Source: Crotophaga sulcirostris
Lineage: Eukaryota; Chordata; Aves; Cuculiformes; Crotophagidae
Length of the DNA: 64,000 nucleotides
Assembly (NCBI GenBank): GCA_013397455.1
Contig: VYZB01000275.1
Location: 186,001-250,000 of the forward strand
Direction of reading: 5' to 3'
The position numbers and the translations under genes are program-made. Within the stretch, counting starts at the first letter, position 1. The number at the start of each line of letters is the position of its first letter. Under the pieces are notes generated by a model that did not search any database, was not told the origin of the DNA, and saw nothing but the letters and a program-made list of their open reading frames with translations. Positions 49,519 to 62,860 of the stretch are shown here, piece by piece.

Positions 49519-52500
49519 ATAGGTCAATGCTAGTGCAGGAATTAATTAGTCATCAGAATGTATTGTGAAAATACACTTGAACATGTCTGGAAGGTTTTCT
49601 TCTGGGGAGCACATGCTAGAGATGTCTGGAGATATATATCAGAAAAAAAATAAAGTATAAATTTGTGCTGGTCTCCATTAAAATATACAAGGCCTATTGG
49701 AGTCTGATGTATTTAATTTATCTTTACACAAGATAAGGGTCTCCTATAGAGTACTGGTGTTGACCTTCTGATAACGGCCATAGTAGATCTTTTTTATTTT
49801 TGTACCCATCCAGTTTACAACATTCAGAAAAGTCCAAACACTTCCTGAGTCAATCAATGAGTCCCTTTCTGCTCTGAGACTGTTAAGAAGAAAATTTCAT
49901 AAGAGTCAGTTTCAAGCATGGGAACTTATACACAGAACTTATCTCTCTTACTTGTCTTACGGCTTTACTTTCAACGCACAAACTATTCTTAAAACACAAG
50001 TATTTGAAAGACTAACACACAAGGATGGTTTAATTTATCAAAGCACCAAATTCTGTAGAGATTTTTTTTTATGTTAGCCCCCCTTGCTTGCAAAACAGCA
50101 TGATGTACCGAGGGGACAGCAACACAGGTATGAAAAATGAATTCAACCACAGGCAAGGCAACAGGGAAGAACTAAGATATGTAACTGTCATTTATTAAGT
50201 CACATAACCTACAGAATTTTTTTCTTCCTCAATAAGAAATTTTGCTAAAAAAATACACATGATAAAATTATGTTATTTTAATGGAAGCTGTAACACAACA
50301 TTTTTTTTCAGCTGAAAAGTAAATAAAATTAAGTGATTGTTATCCAAAAAGCAATTAGAAGCTTATGATCTTACTTTTCACTTTACCAAATCATTTTTAT
50401 GGACTGGATTTTGCTGGGGGAAGGGGAGGCCTCCTGGTGGGAAGTTTTTTTCAGCATAGGGTAATTAACATATATAGGTCACCACATCAGATGCAGAAAT
50501 CCTCCAACAACATGCTACTTCTGAAATAATGCCCTGGATTCAAAGACTACACAGAACTGTACACAAAGTACTCCATTAGCAGCAGGTGCTGTGCAAAAAA
50601 ACCTCACTTTAAAAGAGCTTTTAATTACTGTATATCTTTGTTTAGAAGCCACCTTCAACTACTTTTTGCTTGCGAGCTGTGGGGGAAAGCAATTAAATGT
50701 ATGAGAAAGTCACCTTCAATTTAAAGCTGTAGGAGGAAGCAATTATTGTAACAGAAATCTTAGCTTGTACACAAAGAAATATGGTACATGAAGTCACCAG
50801 AGGCTGGGTATTGCTTTGACATAATTAATATATATTGTAAATCTTAAAATGTATGATTACTGAAAGTTGGAAATTCATAGTTGGCTGTATGGCCCATATT
50901 TATTCCCAAGTGTCCCTGTAACAACAGAGTCAGCTGTTTACACAAAATCACAATTATATCTTTTGGTTGTATAATTCACAGCTTCTCTAAATTCCCTTTA
51001 ACATGGGCAAGGGTCTTAATATAGCTGAGTGATCTCCTTTGCTTCTAAGGGGCAGGACAGCACGGGATTAGACTCATTTGAAGCAAAGTCATTCAGTTAG
51101 GTCTAGCTACAGACTATACAGACTGCACAAGAGGAAAAGGGATCTTTCTGGTCTCGTTTGATATTTGCCAAGTTTACAAGTCTTGATTTTAATACTGTAA
51201 AAAATCTCGTACTAGGTTAAAACCCCTTCTTCAACCTTTTCCCCATCACAGTGTAGCAGGGTCTATTTAGACATAGCATAAAAAGGATTTTGAACATTTG
51301 GTGCATTGGGTTATTTTGAAAAGAAAGGGAAATTTGCAAACGTTTTCAGTGTTTGTAAGAGGTGATATTTGATGATCAATAACATCAAAAATTGTGGGGC
51401 AAAAAAACCTAACCAGTCAATACAAATTCCATTGAAGTTAAAAGCAAAAATATTTCTGACTGAAACAAGACCAGAAAATGCTTCACTCGATAGTGTTTTG
51501 TAAAGGATACAAAGGTTAATTAGATTCTTTCTGTTGCATTATATAGGAGCAAACCTCCATTAATTACTGCTTCTTTAATTTAACAGATTCATGAAAAACT
51601 GACTGTAGAACCACAAAAAACTATTATCTTACCCATAGTACCAAACTTACTTCTGCAGTCCAAAGCCTATGACCCTTAATCTAAATTAGATTTTAACAGA
51701 GATACAGAATGGTTAACAGTAACATTGAGTATTACTAAAACCATAAAATGAATGAGGCTTCCACTGACTTCAATTAGACTCTGCTCTTCTAAAACACTTC
51801 AATGTTTGTTCTTGTGTTTTCTAGTATCCTATATTACAGGAGAAAAGGTTGATATTAACAGCTTACTTTACCATTGTTTTTATTTCAAGGTAGTAGCACA
51901 AGTAAGGTGTTTTTATAAATGTTTGATTTTATGAGCTCTTGTGAATTTTTTGAACCAATTAGTCAAAGTGCCTTCTTGACTGGATCTCCTTGCTAAATCT
52001 AGCTTTTTTAGGTTTTGTTATTTAGTGCACTACAATATTCCATTAAAGGCAAAGTTCAATTATTTGTCTTTTGAAGGTCTGAGTGCCTTGCTTAAAATGC
52101 CAAGTGCATTTAAAACAGGCCACCCTTGACTTTGCAAGGAGATATAGAAGGATAACGTTAGACGGATTTAACAGAATTTTGAAATTGAGCATGTGTGCAT
52201 CTGTGTGTATGTGCACATGAAGATATCAAAATAAGGATTAAATGCTGTCAAATCATCAAGAACATTTTTTTTCCATTTATCATTTTTTCTTCTTAACAAG
52301 GAGCAAAAAAAAGTCTTGTAGTTAAAACAAAGGACAGGGAACCAGAAGATAGTGAACTAGAATGGAATCGTATGCTACAACATTTTATTAATGTAGAAGT
52401 AGGGCTTTAAAGCAACACAGGTAGAAATGAGAGCAAATCCTAGTGGAAAAATGTTGAATTTTATCTGTTACTACTTGGGGAACCTGCCATTACACCTCAC

Positions 52501-53985
52501 CTGAATTCTGTTCACTCTCCTTATATATTTATGTTTTCATTTTGAAGACAACCCTCTATGCTGTCTTTTTTCTCTATACTGAGATTAACCCACAAGGGAT
52601 AGCAAAAATTCTTGTAAGTATGCTAAGAGATCTTGGTGAACTTTGCAAAGAGATGGTTCTTGGCCATGCCAATTTAAACCTCATCCCGGGAATGGTGGGA
52701 GATTTCTACCATCTGTAGAAATGGCTTCGGATGATCACCTCTTAAAAGGGTCTGAAGGCTTTAAAAGAGAAGAAAAGCAATTTAAAGGTTGGCTGTGGTA
52801 CCAATATAACACACTGGTTGTCCATGAAGAAGAGCCTTACACAGGCTGTAGGGCAGGCCCTACACCTTGAGCCCTGTTGTGCAGCTCCAGGTAGGATTCA
52901 TCCTATCACAGCTACTTCAATGAAGAAAGGCAGCTGAAGGGATGCAGGCATAGCAGCAATTAGTTTCTGCAGAGTTTTTAAAAGTCTTTAGAAGGCAATT
53001 GTCTATGGCAGGCATGTTCAGCATGCATGCATCTCTTTCTGTGTAAATGGCAAAACTGGAGTAAAACAGAGATTAATTTAATTAAGTTTAAACATGTCAG
53101 GTTTTTATTTTATGGTTACATATGTAAGTAGAGCAATAACTGAATACAAATATTGCATATTTACTGTGGCATGATCCAAGCAATTACTACTAAAGTATTA
53201 AGGAAAAGCATCATTTCCCTCCTTTAATTTTATTTTATAATTAGTTGGGAAGCATATTTTGGTGAATACATTTATAGTTAGAAGTTATAGATTATGTTGC
53301 TCTTTGTTTTGGAAGGATGATTTTAGTCCTGTTGCTAAAAGCTTGTTAGCAACAATTAAAATAGTTATAAAAAGGCATTTATCACTGCTGTACTTATTTT
53401 TCTTGTTAGTTCTCATCAAATACTTCACACTCATATGATGTATGCAGTCTGTTAATAGTCACTAGCACAAACCTTCAAAAATTATTTTCAACATTTGGTT
53501 AAAAATATAGTTTTTTATGTACTGTGATGGTTAGATTGCCCCTTTTACATGAGTGCTATGCCAGTTGTTCATTATGCCTCTGAGTTTTGTTACATTTTGT
53601 TCTCAAAAATCATTTGAAAAAGTTTAGAAGGAAAACTTAAAAGCAGAGCAAAAAAAAAATACTGGCAAATTTTTTGAGTGTCAGAGTTTTAACTGCTTTC
53701 TGTTGAAATGCTTTCCCGACTTTCCATTCAAACACACACTTTTCTACACAGTGTCACATGAATGCATGCCTGCAAACTGCAACGTGGTAAACATCTGTGC
53801 ATATTCTGCATATACCATATTATTAAAATCAATCCGTTCGGGTTAGTTTCCATTCCGAGGAGAGCTGAGAAACACAACCACCACTTTCTGTCACGTGCCA
53901 CATTGTATCAATTAAAAATAAATTAAATTTCATGCAAAGAACCTAACTTAAAAATCCCAGCAAACAACAACAGAACCTTTCCACT
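49519..53985. other. Noncoding, no gene recognised; possible conserved noncoding DNA
   Basis: A partial duplication lies at 50648-50746 (see findings). The stretches 50600-50960 and 53050-53460 are AT-rich, repeat-free and contain many homeodomain-type TAATTA cores. They look like conserved noncoding DNA, but a single sequence cannot show conservation. No coding frame with a recognisable motif. Confidence 0.4.
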
Positions 53986-54337
53986 AATGATTTTCAGTCA
54001 TCAGAAGTGGAGAGAGGCTCAGACAGCAGACAGCATGGTCCCAGCATGCTTTTTGCCTTTTTTTTTGTTTGCACAGTAGCTGTCAGTTGCAGCCCTGCAG
54101 GTAGTAGAACCCAGTGGGAAGAGGGGCGGGACAGAGCGATGCTGCCTGAACTGACAGCAAATTTAAATTCCTGAGCTTTCTTTTTCTTTTTCTTTTTTTT
54201 TTTCTCTTTCTTTCTTTGCTTCCTTTTTTTTTTTTTTGTATTTTTCTACTCTGCGACAACCTGAAAAGATTGTAGCACACGCTAATTTAACAACCCTGCT
54301 TCGTCGTCTTCTTTCTTTTTCCCCCTTCTGCTTCCAG
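53986..54337 (+). promoter_or_regulatory. Candidate promoter / 5' untranslated region
   Basis: Composition changes from flanking AT-rich DNA to a mixed stretch with CpGs, a GC box GGGGCGGG at 54123-54130 and an upstream E-box CACGTG at 53892-53897. A long polypyrimidine tract (about 54176-54237) follows. A splice acceptor and short exon come directly after. This arrangement suits the start region or first introns of a plus-strand gene, but no initiation codon or known 5' UTR was recognised. Confidence 0.3.
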
Positions 54338-54402
54338 GATAATTAAAAGAGAAACCTGTAAAGGCAACATTCCTTCAAGCAAGTTGGTGCTGCAACGTAC
54401 TG
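54338..54402 (+). other. Candidate 65-nt exon with strong splice sites
   Basis: The acceptor is a run of pyrimidines (CTTTCTTTTTCCCCCTTCTG) ending CTTCCAG at 54337. The donor is CTG followed by GTAAGACG at 54403. The 65 nt between have one open frame (second position: KRETCKGNIPSSKLVLQRT) and stops in the other two. There is no ATG, so it would be either an internal coding exon or part of a 5' UTR. Alternatively the acceptor is incidental and 54338-54402 is the end of a longer first exon starting near the GC box. The gene is not identified. Confidence 0.35.
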
Positions 54403-57400
54403 GTAAGACGAATTTAATTTTTTTTTTCCGTTCCCCATCTTTTCCTTTTTTGGAGCTGAAAGCTTTTGTATATCTAACACAGTCATAAGTGTGGTTCCCC
54501 TGCTGTGGAGGGTTAGGATGTAATGAAAAGGTGTAACTGCTTGATATGTGACCTTCTCCTACTACTTAAAATGGATAATAACAGCTTTCGTGTCTGTCCT
54601 CATGATGCTTTTCTCTCTGTGAATTGACTATTTGCTCAACAGAAGCAGTGCTGTGATTGTCGCACTATGACAATGAGGACTTGATTGTTTTTTGGTTACC
54701 GTTCCATGCTCCTATCAGAAAAGATCCTTGAGTTGGGGGTTTTGTGTGTGTGATTTTTTTTTTCAAATGTTGCCTGAAGCACTGATACGAGGGGGGTGGA
54801 GATGGGGGTGGTGGAGATGGTCTTGGGTATCATTCTGCCTTTTCAGCTGTTTACTAGGTAAGGAAGTGCAACATTGAAACTTTTTTGAAACAATAAATAA
54901 ATATTTTTTCAGCTTGCACTGAGTGGGGTCAGTGTATCCAGGATCTATTCTTGTCCAGTGCTAGGTAAAGTTCCTGTTGTCCCTTGCATTGTTCTTCTGG
55001 AGAAGAGGGGAAAGGATGTTCCACTTCATGTCTTGTCATACTATTGTAGTAGCTAATTGCAAGAAGCTGATGAACTTTGAGATAAACTGTCAAACATTGC
55101 TCTTGTAAAGAATGAGTTTGCTGCCGAGTGTGAATACAAGCCTACCAGACACAATCAGATTTGTGTTATACATGTTCCAGTTCCTGCCTTGCAAGTCCCC
55201 TGATTTCCAAGGTCTGCTTTCTAGTCTTTTTCTGACACTGAAATATAAGTATGTTACTTTTTTTTTTTTTTACAAAATGAGATGTGTTTTACTTTTGCTT
55301 TGTGTTTACCCTTACAAAACTTCTAAGGTTACCTTTTTTTCCTTAGGCTTTCTGGATGTAATTCTGCCAAGTATTAAATGCTAAAACACCTACTGAAATC
55401 GACAGGAAGGCTGAGCTTGTTCTGTATTTAAGAGAAAATTATTGAGTGCCAGCAGGACTGGATCTTATGATTGCTGAACTACCTCTCTTTTCCTAAATGC
55501 AATTAGTTTTTGTTTCACTTAAGACTGAATCGTGTAGTTTTTTACTGAAGTATTTAGACTAAACTACATGACTAAACACTACTCTTAAACTTACTTATTC
55601 ACAGGTTTGTGGCCACACTGAGGAAACTTTTGGAACATAAAATGGGATTTTTCAGAGAAATCTAATGAAATCAGAAATCTGGGGTGACTTAGTCCTTTAA
55701 CTCCTCGAATGCTGTTTTCCTTAATATAAAAAAAAAAAAAAGTGTATTGAAAAAAGTGTATCCTCTACAGATTGATATGTCAAATTTTCTAGATTTGAAG
55801 GTCTGTTTTGCAAAATGCATAATGTGATCACAGGAGCAAAACTGTGCAAGGAGAGGAGAGATGAGGAGCAACCAGGAATGAAACACAGACTCCCTTATAT
55901 GTCCCTGGAGAGAAGGAGAGAATGTACCAATGCCATATGGAAAATCACATTCTTTCACAGCAACTTTGTTAGGACACATTGTTAAGGGCTCCGCAGTTGC
56001 AGTTCATCACTCCCTAATTCAGCCTCAACTTCAAGCATTTCAGTACTCTTCAGAAGGTTTACTTCCTCTGCGCAGAAAGTGCTGGTGTCTTCTGAAATGA
56101 GGTCGTCGCAGCTCCCACATTTTGCTTTTGCCCTGACAACTTGCCTCTCCCCACCCCAATACCAAGGTCTGCAAGGCCCAGAAAATTAGGCTTTGTCCAT
56201 TGTAATCCTAAACTCCCATCCATTTATAACTAGAGAAGAAAAGGATTGAATTCAGTGTTCTTGTTATGGAAATAAGTTTTTATTCACTCAGTATCAACTG
56301 ACAGTTGGAAGCGTATCTGATGTAATATGAATAAACTGTAGGCTGTTGACAGTAAATTATGCAGCTATAGTCTCACATTCTCCTAGAAACAGTGCTTTTA
56401 CAATGCTCAAGTGGCCTAATGGGGTGAAATAACTACCAGTACTCTCATTTGAGCTTCCTAATCACCCAAAGCCATGAGAAGTACATGTTGGTTGATTCCC
56501 ACTGCCCACGGTGGGCGTCTCAGCAATGGGCAAGGCGGCATAGAGTAGAGCCTGAATGCAGCTGGGGATATTCAGTTACAGATGTGATGGTGAAGTTACT
56601 GTTATGAGGCAACAGGAAAACATAGTACAGCCAAGTTTAGATGCTGAGTTTGGTGACAGGAATTTGTTCCTGAAATCTTAAAGTACAGAAAGTCAGACAT
56701 CCGTATCTTTAAAAAACCCCACTACCTTTACCCAATCTACCACTCCATATTATTTTTTGATTTAGAATTTAGATATATTTTTTTTTAATTAATCTGTACA
56801 CTTTAAATTGTTGTTGGCTTCTAGCTATGTTATCTTCTACCTAGTGCTTGGAAATTTCTAGTTGAATGGAATTGCTTTCATTCTAACAAATAAAAAGGCA
56901 AGCCAGAAAACTTGCTGTAATTTCCTGTCAGTAACAGAGAAATAAGAAAACACTAGGCTAATAAAAATGATAATCTGAGTTTACAACTGTTAACAAGATT
57001 CCAGAATAGAAATGGTCCTATTATGCACAAAGAATTTCTATCATCACTAGAGGAATGTAGTATAAAATTATGAGTTTTATTATTAGGGCCCTGTCATCCA
57101 ATCAGAAATCAACTCATAATCTTGTTTGTGAAATGCCATAAGTTTTGGCATCTTCCTTCTCCTCCTAATAATAAAATATTAAAGAAATTTTATAATTAGA
57201 TACTTTAATAATGTAGCTATGAATTTACTTTACAGGAAAAAGCTGGTATAATTGTGTATTTCTTCCACATCTCCAACTCTCTCTATAAAGTCATTGCAAG
57301 TCTGAGTTGCACGCAGCTGGTAGAATTTGGGTAAATCACAGACTTGCCATGGGCAATAATGATGGGATTTCATCAGCTTCTTTCTCCTGAGAGAGGCCAG

Positions 57401-60375
57401 ATTCTCAGACTTTTCTCAGGACTCTGAATAAGTACTTAAGAACATTCCACAGCACCTCTTTCACTGAATGGGATTATTTATTAGCATTAAATTTCTGGTC
57501 AGCTGAATTGAAGTATCATACAGTCATGACAAAATGCTTAGATTTTAACCTCTGAGGATTATTTTTTTTCATTCTAGTATTAAAAGACTTTTACATTTCT
57601 CTTCTGACTGGAAATGATTTATGGCATTATAAGGGGCTTGCTGTGTTTCCATTCGATTTAACAAATTAGCTATGGTCTTCTTTCAGCAAGAACCACTCAT
57701 GAAACTCTACGTCACCAAATGAAGCAAGACCGTTGCACCTGGCTCAGAGTGCCCCCAAGTCTCTGACCCTCCCTCAGTACTTGAAAGACAATATATTGGG
57801 CCAACACGTGCCAAGATGCACTCCTTCCACAAGCCTGGCATCCAGTCACGTGTCCTGGTGATGTGTTGGTTTCCTGTAGACTCCTTGGGGCTCCTAACAA
57901 TGTGTAGGGTATAGGAAACCCTAAAAATAATCTATTACCTCCTAATTGCTTTCCTCACTCCCAAGGCAACAGAGCACACAGTATTTATCAGGTCATTAGA
58001 TATGAATTAAGAATATAAATTAATATTTTATTTTGTTAAGATAAAGAGTAACATATTAGTGAGAACGAAACAAAGCAAAAAGGGAAGTAGAGCCCTAGAA
58101 AGCTCAGTTCAAGACTGTAATTATCACACAAAGTCTTCCTTGGTTGCTTTGTGTATCCCATGGCCTGTGGAGGCTGATAACTTAGCTCCTGTCCTAAGGC
58201 TGATGTGCTCCAAGAGCTCTTGGAGCCGTATCCTTCCTATTCCCATTGTTAAAGACACTTATTGTCAGCTTCCTTGGGGATTGTAACACAGAGGGAGCAA
58301 CCCAAATCTCTGCATATAGATTTTGTTTAATTTGCTTTCTCAAATTGGAATCTCCAGCTGCCCATATATCGCCCGTGTAAGTGTTTGCTCCCTTTTCATG
58401 GCATTTGGGCACCAGAGGTAGGATTAATCGCATCCAAATTTAGATACCTGTACTGTAAACACCTACATCTGAGCTAACCACCTTTGGCTCCCATTACAGT
58501 CAGAGGAAACTAGCAGGCACTTTCAGGGAGTGATTTATCTGACCTATATTAAATGTCTGTTTTACTTGAATCCCACTGAAGGACGTCACATTCAAGACTC
58601 AGATCATTTAACTGCCTCTCCTCCTCAAATTATCTTAATTAATCGTATTGTTGCATTCCTTAATTTAGACATCTTTTCCTCATCTGCTTGACTTTTCTTG
58701 TAGCTATTTCATGAAGACAGAGGGTTTAAAACTCTGTAAATTACATACCTTGAAAAACAGTCATCGTACTATTGACTTACTGAGCCTCATATACCTGGCA
58801 GTGGGCTTAAAATAAGGTTCATTATAGTGAAATCAGGACTGGGTTGCATAGACAGGGTAATGTCACTCACATACATCATTAGTCCTCAAAGGCTGCTGGG
58901 GGAATGCTGTCACAAGTGCATTCCAGGCAGTGTGTTTAATGTACAGTTAATGTTATTCCTCATGCTTACTTTTATTAGGTTGAAGTGATCTAGTGAAGGG
59001 AGGTGCTGCAATTGGTTTATTTGTTCTGCTTTGCAGACCTGTGGCATTTAAAAGTTACACCGCAATGCTTTAAAAAAATCTACAAGTCAGAAAACTCCAT
59101 GAGTAGAAAGAAGTCTACCTAAACTAGGCACCAGCATTTTAATGAGTTGATCCTCTTGATGTAAGTTTCCTTACCCAGCTATGTGCATTTGAAAGCTTCC
59201 AGACAGAAAATATGGATTCCTAAATTTTTACAGCTAAGGCTGCATTTACACTGCTAAAAATATCTGCTGCAGAGAGATCCCTGGCTCCCAAATGTTACAG
59301 TGTACCTCCACATCTCACCTGGCCGTCTATGGAGTGGTTAATTGTGTCCTCTTGGCCCTGTAGATGAACCCAGGCATTTGCTTTTGTGCCTGAGTACACG
59401 GCATAGAGGGCTGTGGGTGGTGCTGGTGGGCTCACAGCCCACTTGAAGAGAGAGTTTAAAGAATTAGAGGAAGCCACCATCAGAGCAGCCTTGTTCGTAA
59501 GGTCTAGACCAAGAGATACCTAAGGATGACCATAACCAGCATCACAGTCAGGTTTATCTTCAAGGAAAATGTGATTAATTTCAAAAGTAAAAGTGCCAAA
59601 ACACATGTATTAATATATACATAGATACACACTATGGTTGTTAGAGCTGAAAGACTACATTAGATAGCAAAGACATTCAGCAGTTTGGACACATTGTACC
59701 TTGAACAAACATAGTATCCCTTTGGATTCATTCCTTTCTTCACTTAGGTAATGTTCAGAATTCTAAAGATTAATTGTAGGTTTCATTTAAGTTAGAACAA
59801 CTGGATTCTACCATTCATTTAAATATAAAATAGTTGATCATCAGCCATGACTGAGGTAGCTCTGTTCTGAACCTGAGTTCTGTAATGTTTTGCAGAAACA
59901 GTCTTTATTCAGACAAGGACAGTGGCTGGATTTTTGTTGCATGCAGAAAACGTGATAACATGCAATAGAATTGCTCTCAAAATAAAAGAGCTTTGAACAC
60001 AAGATTTGATCTCTTATACATTTGCTATTTTCAGTGACTAATGTATAAGCGCTGTACAAGCCACTGACACGGCGAGCAATCCAGAAGACCTGTTGCCTCT
60101 CTGTGGATAACAAGAGACAGAAGTATAGATTAAGAGTGGCTCTTAATCAATCTGATGCAGTCAATGTTTTCCATAGGCACTCCATTAATAAACAGCTCTG
60201 CTAACGTCTGTCTTTCGTTGTATCCTAAGTCACTGGCAATTATGAAGGACATGCGCATACTAAACGAAGCTTTCATGCTTGAGTGAAGAGCAATAGCAGC
60301 CTACCCAGTGCCACGCAGTAAAAGAGACCACATTCATGGTACATTAAAGTCTGGGTGCTCTTGCTGAACAGGTTT
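54403..60375. other. Noncoding, no gene recognised
   Basis: If the candidate exon is real, this would be its downstream intron. A G-rich patch lies at 54791-54827, a T-run at 55258-55271 and an A-run at 55728-55741. A stretch near 58430-58590 loosely recalls an old reptilian repeat. No coding exon with a recognised motif. Confidence 0.4.
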
Positions 60376-60495
60376 ACACATTTAAGCCTTGATCCTGCAA
60401 GGACTTACACACATGCTTAACCTTACACACTGTGAATGAAATCCTGGGCCTCTCAAAATCAATGACAAAACTCCACTAACTTCAAAGGGCCACTC
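60376..60495. repeat. Ancient palindromic interspersed repeat
   Basis: It contains GATCCTGCAAGGACTTACAC and ACATGCTTAACCTTACACAC, then AATGAAATCCTGGGCC and a short palindrome. These strings match, from memory, two linked types of old inverted-repeat elements found across turtles, crocodilians and birds. The inner arms (60447-60464 and 60474-60491) pair at 11 of 18 positions and all seven mismatches are transitions. No coding capacity; a nonautonomous element. Confidence 0.6.
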
Positions 60496-62729
60496 TGTGA
60501 ATAACGTTTTTGGCTTCAGTGCAGCCACACAGAGTGCAGAAGCGTGTGAGCTGATCCCCCCAACCTTGCTTGCGTGAAGTCTTAAGAGATTGAGGGAGCT
60601 GCTAAGTGTAACTTCCAAAACACTTCTGTCTCTCAACAAACTATAAAAATTCAAAGATGTTTTCTTGTTTGATCTGTGTCCTTCAGGGGTTTTGCCCAAA
60701 ACCTGTGGTAAAAGCTGAGGGAGTGGATTCTGCTGGAGAACTCTGTGAGCAATCCATAATGAAATCTTCTCCCTGGCTAATATTGCACTTTGAGCAGGTT
60801 GTTTTCTTCACTTTCCAGAAGATCCAGTCCCTGGAGTGAGGTGATTATGCTGGAATCACAGCTTTCATTTTTAAAGAAAAAATAATCTATATCTCAGATG
60901 ATTTTATAGGAAATCTGGGAAATATCTACTGAAATGATTTACAAGTCAGGAAAACAGTAATACATGACTTTGTGCAGGACCTAACTGCTGTCTTTCATCT
61001 GCTGGCTGATGGTAATTGAGATACCCTGCTGTAAAGTCTAACAGCTGTCTCAGGCAGAGACCCAGTCCTAGTTCTGCCTCCGTATGTAAAACTGTGCCCT
61101 GGCAGTGGTACCCCTGAGACCCACTGGGGAGTCCTGAGGAGTTTGGTGAAGAGCTGAGGAGGAGGGAAAATGGTGTCAGACCCACTTTTCAGCACAGATT
61201 CCTTTCCAAAGCAAGTTAACTCGATGATCCTTCCCCCTGCACAGACCCTCTGGCTCTACATGTGATGCAACGTGCACTCAACCCTGTGGGTGGCTGAGAT
61301 GCTGCAGCTTGGGGACTTTGGAAGCCCTGAGTGACACTAAGGAGTCTCAGTTCCAACAGCAAAGCTCATGCTGGTAAATGCACATCTTCTGAGTGGAACA
61401 GCTAACAACTGGTGTGCAGATGCAACATTGCAACTTGTGCACATTAGGAACTGGGGAAGTTTTGGCTATCATCTCCCTAAGCTGGCAAAATGATTTGTGA
61501 GGACAATTATCCCAGCATAAGTGTAGTCTAACAGGGAGTAAGGGTTTGCAAAAGAGATTTATAAAGCTTTGCATCCCAGTTATGCTTTAGGGTAAGTCTA
61601 TGTTAGCATTTGTGTAAGCCAAATTATCACTCCTCACCTAAACTGGTGACAGTCATTTGAAGAAAAGAGTAGGTTGGGTGAGCCCAGCAAAGCTTTTTTT
61701 TTCTTATTTCAGCATTTTCCTCTGACAGGTTTCATTGTTCCAGCAATGAAAAAACATTCCCAGACATTACTCTTTTTTTGAAATTTTTTTTAAAGGTATT
61801 TCAATTTTATCTTCATCATGCTCCTGTGCTAATGGACTTTACATATTCCCAGCAAAGTCCTGTGTGAAATTCGTATCCACAGAGATCACAGAAATTTACT
61901 GCTTCATTGACATGGTCAAGTTGCCACAAAATTGCATTTGTTAATGCAGCTGTGAAAACACATGGCACCTGCCATCTCTTAGCATAAGGATTTTCTCCAT
62001 GGCTGGGAAGAATTTAAGAATGCCTATAAAATGGGGCTTGGCCATGTCACTTTAGCTTTAGGAAGGAGATTGTGCTATAAAATCCCTACCCATAATTGGA
62101 CACAAGTGACAGCTTCACTTAACTAGGGTTCACAAATGAACGAGCAATGAAAATGTTCTGCCTTTCTCACTCCAGAAGAATGACCATGGCAGATGTTAAC
62201 ACTGTTGAGAACAGCTTTATTGTAACTACAGGTGAGACAAATGGGAGATTTATTAGTCTGGGCATTGAGGGAAGGGAAAGGAGAGTAAGAGTCGTATCCA
62301 GTGCTGTTCCAAAGAAATGCAATGCACATTACCAAACACATTGCTTGGCACACAGAGTCTCTAAAACGGGAATGATTATGTCCATTAATTCATGTGCATA
62401 CCTGCTTTCTTGTTTGCTTTTTAAGTACCCAATACCCAGAATCACAAATTATACATGACTCTGCTTTTTGTTTCCTCACATCCTATCCTATATACCCATT
62501 TAATTTGATGACAAATCTTGAACTTCATTGATAATATGATGTAATCAATGACTCGAAGTCTGGGAACTCAGTGACCTTTGAAAGAGTAAACAAGAGACAG
62601 TGTTGTTCCTCTGATGAAAGTCCTGAGAAGGCTTGATCCAATGTCTGCTGGATCTTTTCTATTCATTTTAATGAGCTTACAATTTGTCCCCAACATAATG
62701 TGCATTCAATAGAAATCAGCATTGGTTGT
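60496..62729. other. Noncoding, no gene recognised
   Basis: Mixed composition, somewhat richer in G+C around 61010-61330. Antisense-overlapping frames at 60946-61195 have no motif. No repeat recognised. Confidence 0.45.
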
Positions 62730-62860
62730 TTAGGCAGTGATCCAGTAAAGCCCTTAATTATGTGCTTAAGATTATGGTTTGGGAATAGTCCCATAGAAGC
62801 CACTGCAGCCACAGTAATGCTTAAAGTTCAGAAAGTAAGTAAATATTTTGTTGCTAGAGT
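62730..62860. repeat. Probable ancient palindromic interspersed repeat
   Basis: GATCCAGTAAAGCCCTTAAT and ATGTGCTTAAG, then AATAGTCCCATAGAAGCCA and AATGCTTAAAGTTCAGAAAG, follow the order of an old reptilian inverted-repeat element related to the one at 60.4 kb. The arms are badly decayed, so the pairing is only partial. Recognition is from memory. Confidence 0.4.

Noticed and set aside
54083..54280. Minus-strand frame encoding a lysine/arginine-rich peptide
   Set aside because: It is simply the translation of the polypyrimidine tract at 54176-54237.
54791..54827. G-rich patch as a possible G-quadruplex
   Set aside because: Only three clear G-runs with one long loop; does not meet the usual four-run pattern.
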